DNA from: Veillonella absiana | GTDB taxonomy: Bacteria; Bacillota; Negativicutes; Veillonellales; Veillonellaceae | Length of the DNA stretch: 9,389 nucleotides | Reading direction: 5' to 3' (one strand) | Assembly (NCBI RefSeq): GCF_032970905.1 | Contig: NZ_JAWJZA010000030.1 | Notes under the pieces: generated by a model | Databases searched by the model: none | Told to the model about the DNA's origin: nothing | The model's input: the letters and a program-made list of their open reading frames with translations, nothing else | Made by a program: the position numbers and the translations under genes | In this document: positions 6,687-9,389 of the stretch, in pieces | Layout: each line of letters opens with the position of its first letter | Numbering within the stretch: position 1 is the first letter of the stretch

Positions 6687-7650
6687 TTTTCACCTGTCCC
6701 CTCATTGGCTTATATTTCTGATATAATGTAGTGCCGTTTTTTAGAATCAACTTCACCTCGCCTGGTTCGAGAGCTACAATCTCTGCAAATACTTCTTTGA
6801 AGCGCTCAATATCCAATTTTGTCATCTGCATGGGATATTTCTCAAAATGCTTTTTAATTTTCTCGGTTTCATAATCCGTTAAATCCAACGGAGCAACCGC
6901 CCAATCGTTTGCCGTTCGCTTGTTTATTAATACATTCAAGTCATTTTGAAGTTCCTGTAATCTGGCCTCATCGGCCATTCTCATCTGGTCAATCGTTTCA
7001 TGAATCAATAGATCCAGTGCTTTATCTGAGTCAGACAAAGAATTTTTTGTATTGGAAAGAAATTTCCCATCAAGCCAGTCCCTTCGAACCTTGTTGTAAA
7101 CTTCAATACAAACCACCTCGAGCATCTCTTCATAAATATTACCGCTCGCCTTACATTTCCCCTCATTTTTAAGCCTATAGTTTCGGCATCGCCAGCTTGC
7201 CTTTCTCGTACTACTGTTTTGCCGTTGCAACCCTCTTATATAATTGCTGCCGCAACTTCCGCACTTGATAAAGCCGGAAAATGGATACATTCTTTTTTCA
7301 TTACAACTTTCATGCCTTGTAGCAATCGCTTTATTCTTCTCTTTTTGGCGTACATCTTGGGCCGCCTCAAATATTTCCCGAGCAAGAATCATCGGATACC
7401 GGCTGTCATTTCCCAGATACCTTTCATCCGTTAAAATCTTGGAAACCATGCTGTATTGCCATGCACAGGAGTCGCCGCGCGGCCGCATAATTTTATGGTT
7501 TATTAGATACCAGGTGATTGCGTATCGATTCATCCCCTGAATGTATTTTTGATAAATCAGTCGCACAACCGCGGCTTTTTCTTCATGCAATTCTTTCTTA
7601 CCACGGAAATTCAATTTATAACCATATGGATACGAAGGAACTGATGCCAT
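6646..7650 (-). CDS. Serine recombinase-like protein lacking the catalytic domain (second of the cassette)
   Basis: About 334 residues, beginning directly with the DNA-binding recombinase domain: PYGYKLNFRGK near the N-terminus, then the helix EEKAAVVRLIYQKY, matching EEQAAIVRRVF in the first recombinase. A zinc ribbon follows (C130, C133, C155, C166), then a helical segment at about 215-250. No CRVS motif, no DEGISG and no SRFARN are present, so it cannot cleave DNA by the serine mechanism. The open frame extends upstream to 7716, but that stretch lies in the coding region of the first recombinase and encodes nothing resolvase-like. ATG 7650 is preferred because AGGTG (7657-7661) stands 6 bases upstream; ATG 7656 is the alternative. 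It follows the first gene's stop by about 10 bases and overlaps the third gene by 41 bases. Probable role (inference): an accessory DNA-binding partner, directionality factor or heteromer subunit. Confidence 0.88.
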   Translation of the reverse strand: MASVPSYPYGYKLNFRGKKELHEEKAAVVRLIYQKYIQGMNRYAITWYLINHKIMRPRGDSCAWQYSMVSKILTDERYLGNDSRYPMILAREIFEAAQDVRQKEKNKAIATRHESCNEKRMYPFSGFIKCGSCGSNYIRGLQRQNSSTRKASWRCRNYRLKNEGKCKASGNIYEEMLEVVCIEVYNKVRRDWLDGKFLSNTKNSLSDSDKALDLLIHETIDQMRMADEARLQELQNDLNVLINKRTANDWAVAPLDLTDYETEKIKKHFEKYPMQMTKLDIERFKEVFAEIVALEPGEVKLILKNGTTLYQKYKPMRGQVKNAKENRSYTRKAD

Positions 7651-7656
7651 GCTCAT

Positions 7657-7661
7657 CACCT
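7657..7661 (-). promoter_or_regulatory. Ribosome binding site deciding the start of the second recombinase gene
   Basis: AGGTG on the minus strand abuts ATG 7656 but is 6 bases from ATG 7650, so the later ATG is the better start. It overlaps the TGA stop (7663-7661) of the upstream recombinase by one base, which favours translational coupling. Confidence 0.55.
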
Positions 7662-9294
7662 CACACTTTATCGTCGCCGCGCTGCAATTTATAGCGTTCT
7701 TCAAGCTCCATACCATTTTTCAAGCGGAATACGATGCACTCCCGCTCCTTGACTACCAGCTTGTCCACAATGGTTTCAAAAAGTTCCGTATCAAAGCTCT
7801 CTAGCGGATTATCTATCCCTTCAAAAAACGATATAAGTTCATCAGTTTGTTTTACCCGCTCGTCCTGGCCTTCAATTTGTTGAATTATACTGTTGCGCTC
7901 TGCCCTCAGGCCACCAAGTTTGCCGATTAATTCTTCATGTTCAATACGCAGAAGGGTCTTATCCGTTACGCCCTTCTCATACAACTGGAGCAATACATGC
8001 TCTTGTTTTAACAAACTATCAATTTCAGCATTAATATCATCAAGCTTATCTCCGCCGATTTTGGCATGACTAACCATTCTAAGTGTGGTGGAAAAGTTCG
8101 CTAATAGATGCCGATTCATAAGCAGCTTGTTGAAAACCCGAACGAACAGCCTCTCGATCGTATTGTTTTTGATGGGCCGCATATCGCAGGTGGATACTCG
8201 CCGTTCAATATAGTTAGCACATCCCCAGAATTCCTGCCTGAACGGCTGTGAACAATTATGAATTTGATGCCTAAAACCTCGTCCACAGTTGCCACATACG
8301 ATCTTGTGCCTAAAGGGGTATCTGGTCTGATATTTCCAGGCCATTTCCGGACTATAACCTTTCCCACGTGCGCGTTCGGCCAGAAGCTCTTGAACTAGCT
8401 CGAACTTTTCCCGTTCAATAATCGGCTGATGATTATCCTTGATGTAATACATCGGAGCCTCGCCCTCGTTTGCTTTTCTCTTAAATGTAATGCTATTAGC
8501 GGTGATGGTCTTTTTAAGAATTGCATCGCCTACATATTTTCATTTTTAAGCATCCCCAATATCACCGAAGGCTGCCAACGTGTACCACCTGACACATTTT
8601 TAATCCCATCTGCTTCTAAATCTCTTGCGATGAGCGTTACCCCTTTACCGGATATGCTTTCATTAAATACCCTTCTGACGATAGCTGCCTGCTCTTCGTT
8701 AATGACAAGCCCGCCTTTGCCATCCCTGTCATAACCCATAAAGCGCTCTGTCACTAAATGCATCTTGCCTTGCTTAAACCGCTTTTGATTAGACCAGCGA
8801 ATATTCTGGGACGTAGATATTAGTTCTTCTTCTGCAATGGAGCTTAATATGGTAAGAATAAGCTCACTCTCGGCGCTTAAAGTATTAATATTTTCCTTTT
8901 CAAAAATCACCCCAACGCCCCAGCCTTTCAAAAGACGGACTGTTTCAATACAATCGGCAGTGTTTCTCGCAAAGCGGCTGATGGACTTAGTGATAACAAG
9001 GTCCAGCTTACGATTTTCGGCATCCCTGATCATTCGCAAAAATTCCGTCCGGTTTTTCTTGCTTTTTCCGGATATCCCCTCATCCGCATAAATGCCGGCG
9101 AATTTCCAATCCGGATTGTGTTCAATCATCGCGCTATAATGCCGAATCTGAGCGTCAAAGGAATTCTGCTGTTCTTCGTGCATCGTGCTTACCCGGCAGT
9201 ACGCACAAACACGAAGTTTACTGATTCTTTTCCCAACCTCATCAAAGCCGGGTACAGCTTTAATGGTTAAAGTGGACCCCATTGTCAAGACCAT
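7661..9294 (-). pseudogene. Large serine recombinase, catalytic (first of the cassette), split by a single-base frameshift
   Basis: Two frames make one protein of about 544 residues. The N-terminal frame (9294-8530) has the catalytic domain: YCRVST (32-37) with Ser36, YADEGISG (69-76), TKSISRFARNT (102-112) and the start of the recombinase domain. It runs into TAG at 8532-8530 after MLKNENM. The -1 frame from about 8536 continues YVGDAILKKT, matching KKYTGDALLQKS in the third recombinase, and is open to TGA at 7663-7661. It carries a zinc ribbon, with Cys at residues 53, 56, 78 and 89 counted from the ATG at 8452. A coiled coil and the complete family C-terminus (FRLKNGMELEERYKL) follow. Restoring one A in the four-A run at 8537-8540 joins the frames exactly. 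No good ribosome binding site precedes ATG 9294 or 9282, and the first codons appear to come from an IS end. It may be a true pseudogene or a sequencing error. Confidence 0.85.
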
Positions 9295-9389
9295 TTTTTG
9301 CTAACATTTAAGTTTGGTCAAAGGCTAGTTATAAAAATATACTTCTGCTGGCTTTTTATAATCCAAGCTTTGGTGATACCGTTCAGTAT
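9273..9389 (-). mobile_element. Right end of an IS3-family insertion sequence (partial)
   Basis: This includes the transposase C-terminus (stop at 9325), a short non-coding stretch and a probable terminal repeat. The plus strand reads TGGACCCCATTGTCAAGA at 9273-9290, starting with TG as IS3-family ends do, and its GGACCCCATTGTCAAG run resembles termini of that family. The end would fall 52 bases past the transposase stop, a usual distance. The left end is outside the window, so the inverted repeat and target duplication cannot be checked. The exact boundary is uncertain by a few bases. Confidence 0.6.
9325..9389 (-). CDS. IS3-family transposase (OrfB), C-terminal fragment
   Basis: Twenty codons, TERYHQSLDYKKPAEVYFYN then TAG, run in from beyond the window edge. 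The pattern RYHQSL.Y..PAEVYF is the well-known C-terminal end of the DDE integrase-like OrfB of IS3-family elements. It lies just after the catalytic glutamate helix, which is outside the window. The gene points in the same direction as the recombinase cassette and its stop is 30 bases before the recombinase ATG at 9294. Promoter activity or read-through from the IS could therefore drive the cassette. Confidence 0.88.
   Translation of the reverse strand, partial: TERYHQSLDYKKPAEVYFYN

Noticed and set aside
8116..8367. Minus-strand frame of 83 codons inside the first recombinase
   Set aside because: It overlaps the zinc-ribbon-coding part in another frame, and the true frame there has clear family motifs.
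9258..9272. Palindrome CTTTAATGGTTAAAG beside the IS end
   Set aside because: It is a 6-3-6 palindrome in AT-rich sequence with coding potential. It may be chance, and no second copy was found in the window to support an att or operator role.
1..9389. CRISPR array, tRNA or rRNA genes
   Set aside because: No regularly spaced repeats and no tRNA-like or rRNA-like sequence were seen on either strand by eye.

Overview
The window looks like accessory DNA from a low-to-moderate-GC Firmicute (Clostridia or Negativicutes-like). The basis is clostridial-type large serine recombinases, AGGTG/AGAGG ribosome binding sites, intrinsic terminators, and recombinase translations rich in K, E and I. The genus cannot be fixed from the sequence. 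Every convincing gene is on the minus strand, so the biological reading order runs from position 9389 down to 1.

Layout in that order. (1) 9389-9273: the last 20 codons and right end of an IS3-family insertion sequence. (2) 9294-5083: three overlapping large serine recombinase genes. The first is a catalytic recombinase broken by one missing A near 8540. The second has only the recombinase, zinc-ribbon and coiled-coil parts, with no catalytic domain. The third is catalytic, but its last 59 codons lie in the -1 frame after an A-run at 5262-5266. (3) 4973-570: one intact 1467-residue STAND/NACHT-type NTPase with an N-terminal HNH-like domain and about 950 residues of helical repeat-like C-terminus, a candidate single-gene anti-phage sensor/effector. 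(4) 581-351: two short 3'-end fragments that read like the C-terminal tail of a TrmA/RlmD-family 23S rRNA m5U methyltransferase. They share a 22-bp direct repeat (19 of 22 identical), and each is followed by a hairpin with a T-run. (5) 200-1: a short intergenic stretch, a doubtful 20-codon ORF, and the start of a fourth serine recombinase running off the window.

Interpretation. The repeated methyltransferase tails look like attachment sites (att) of elements that integrate at the 3' end of an rlmD/rum-type gene, a target known for some Gram-positive mobile elements. The simplest picture is an array of elements stacked at one such site. One element carries the recombinase trio with the HNH-NACHT gene as cargo; the next begins with the fourth recombinase. 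The most unusual points are the HNH-NACHT protein, its stop codon lying inside an att-like repeat, the catalytic-less middle recombinase, and the two single-A frameshifts.
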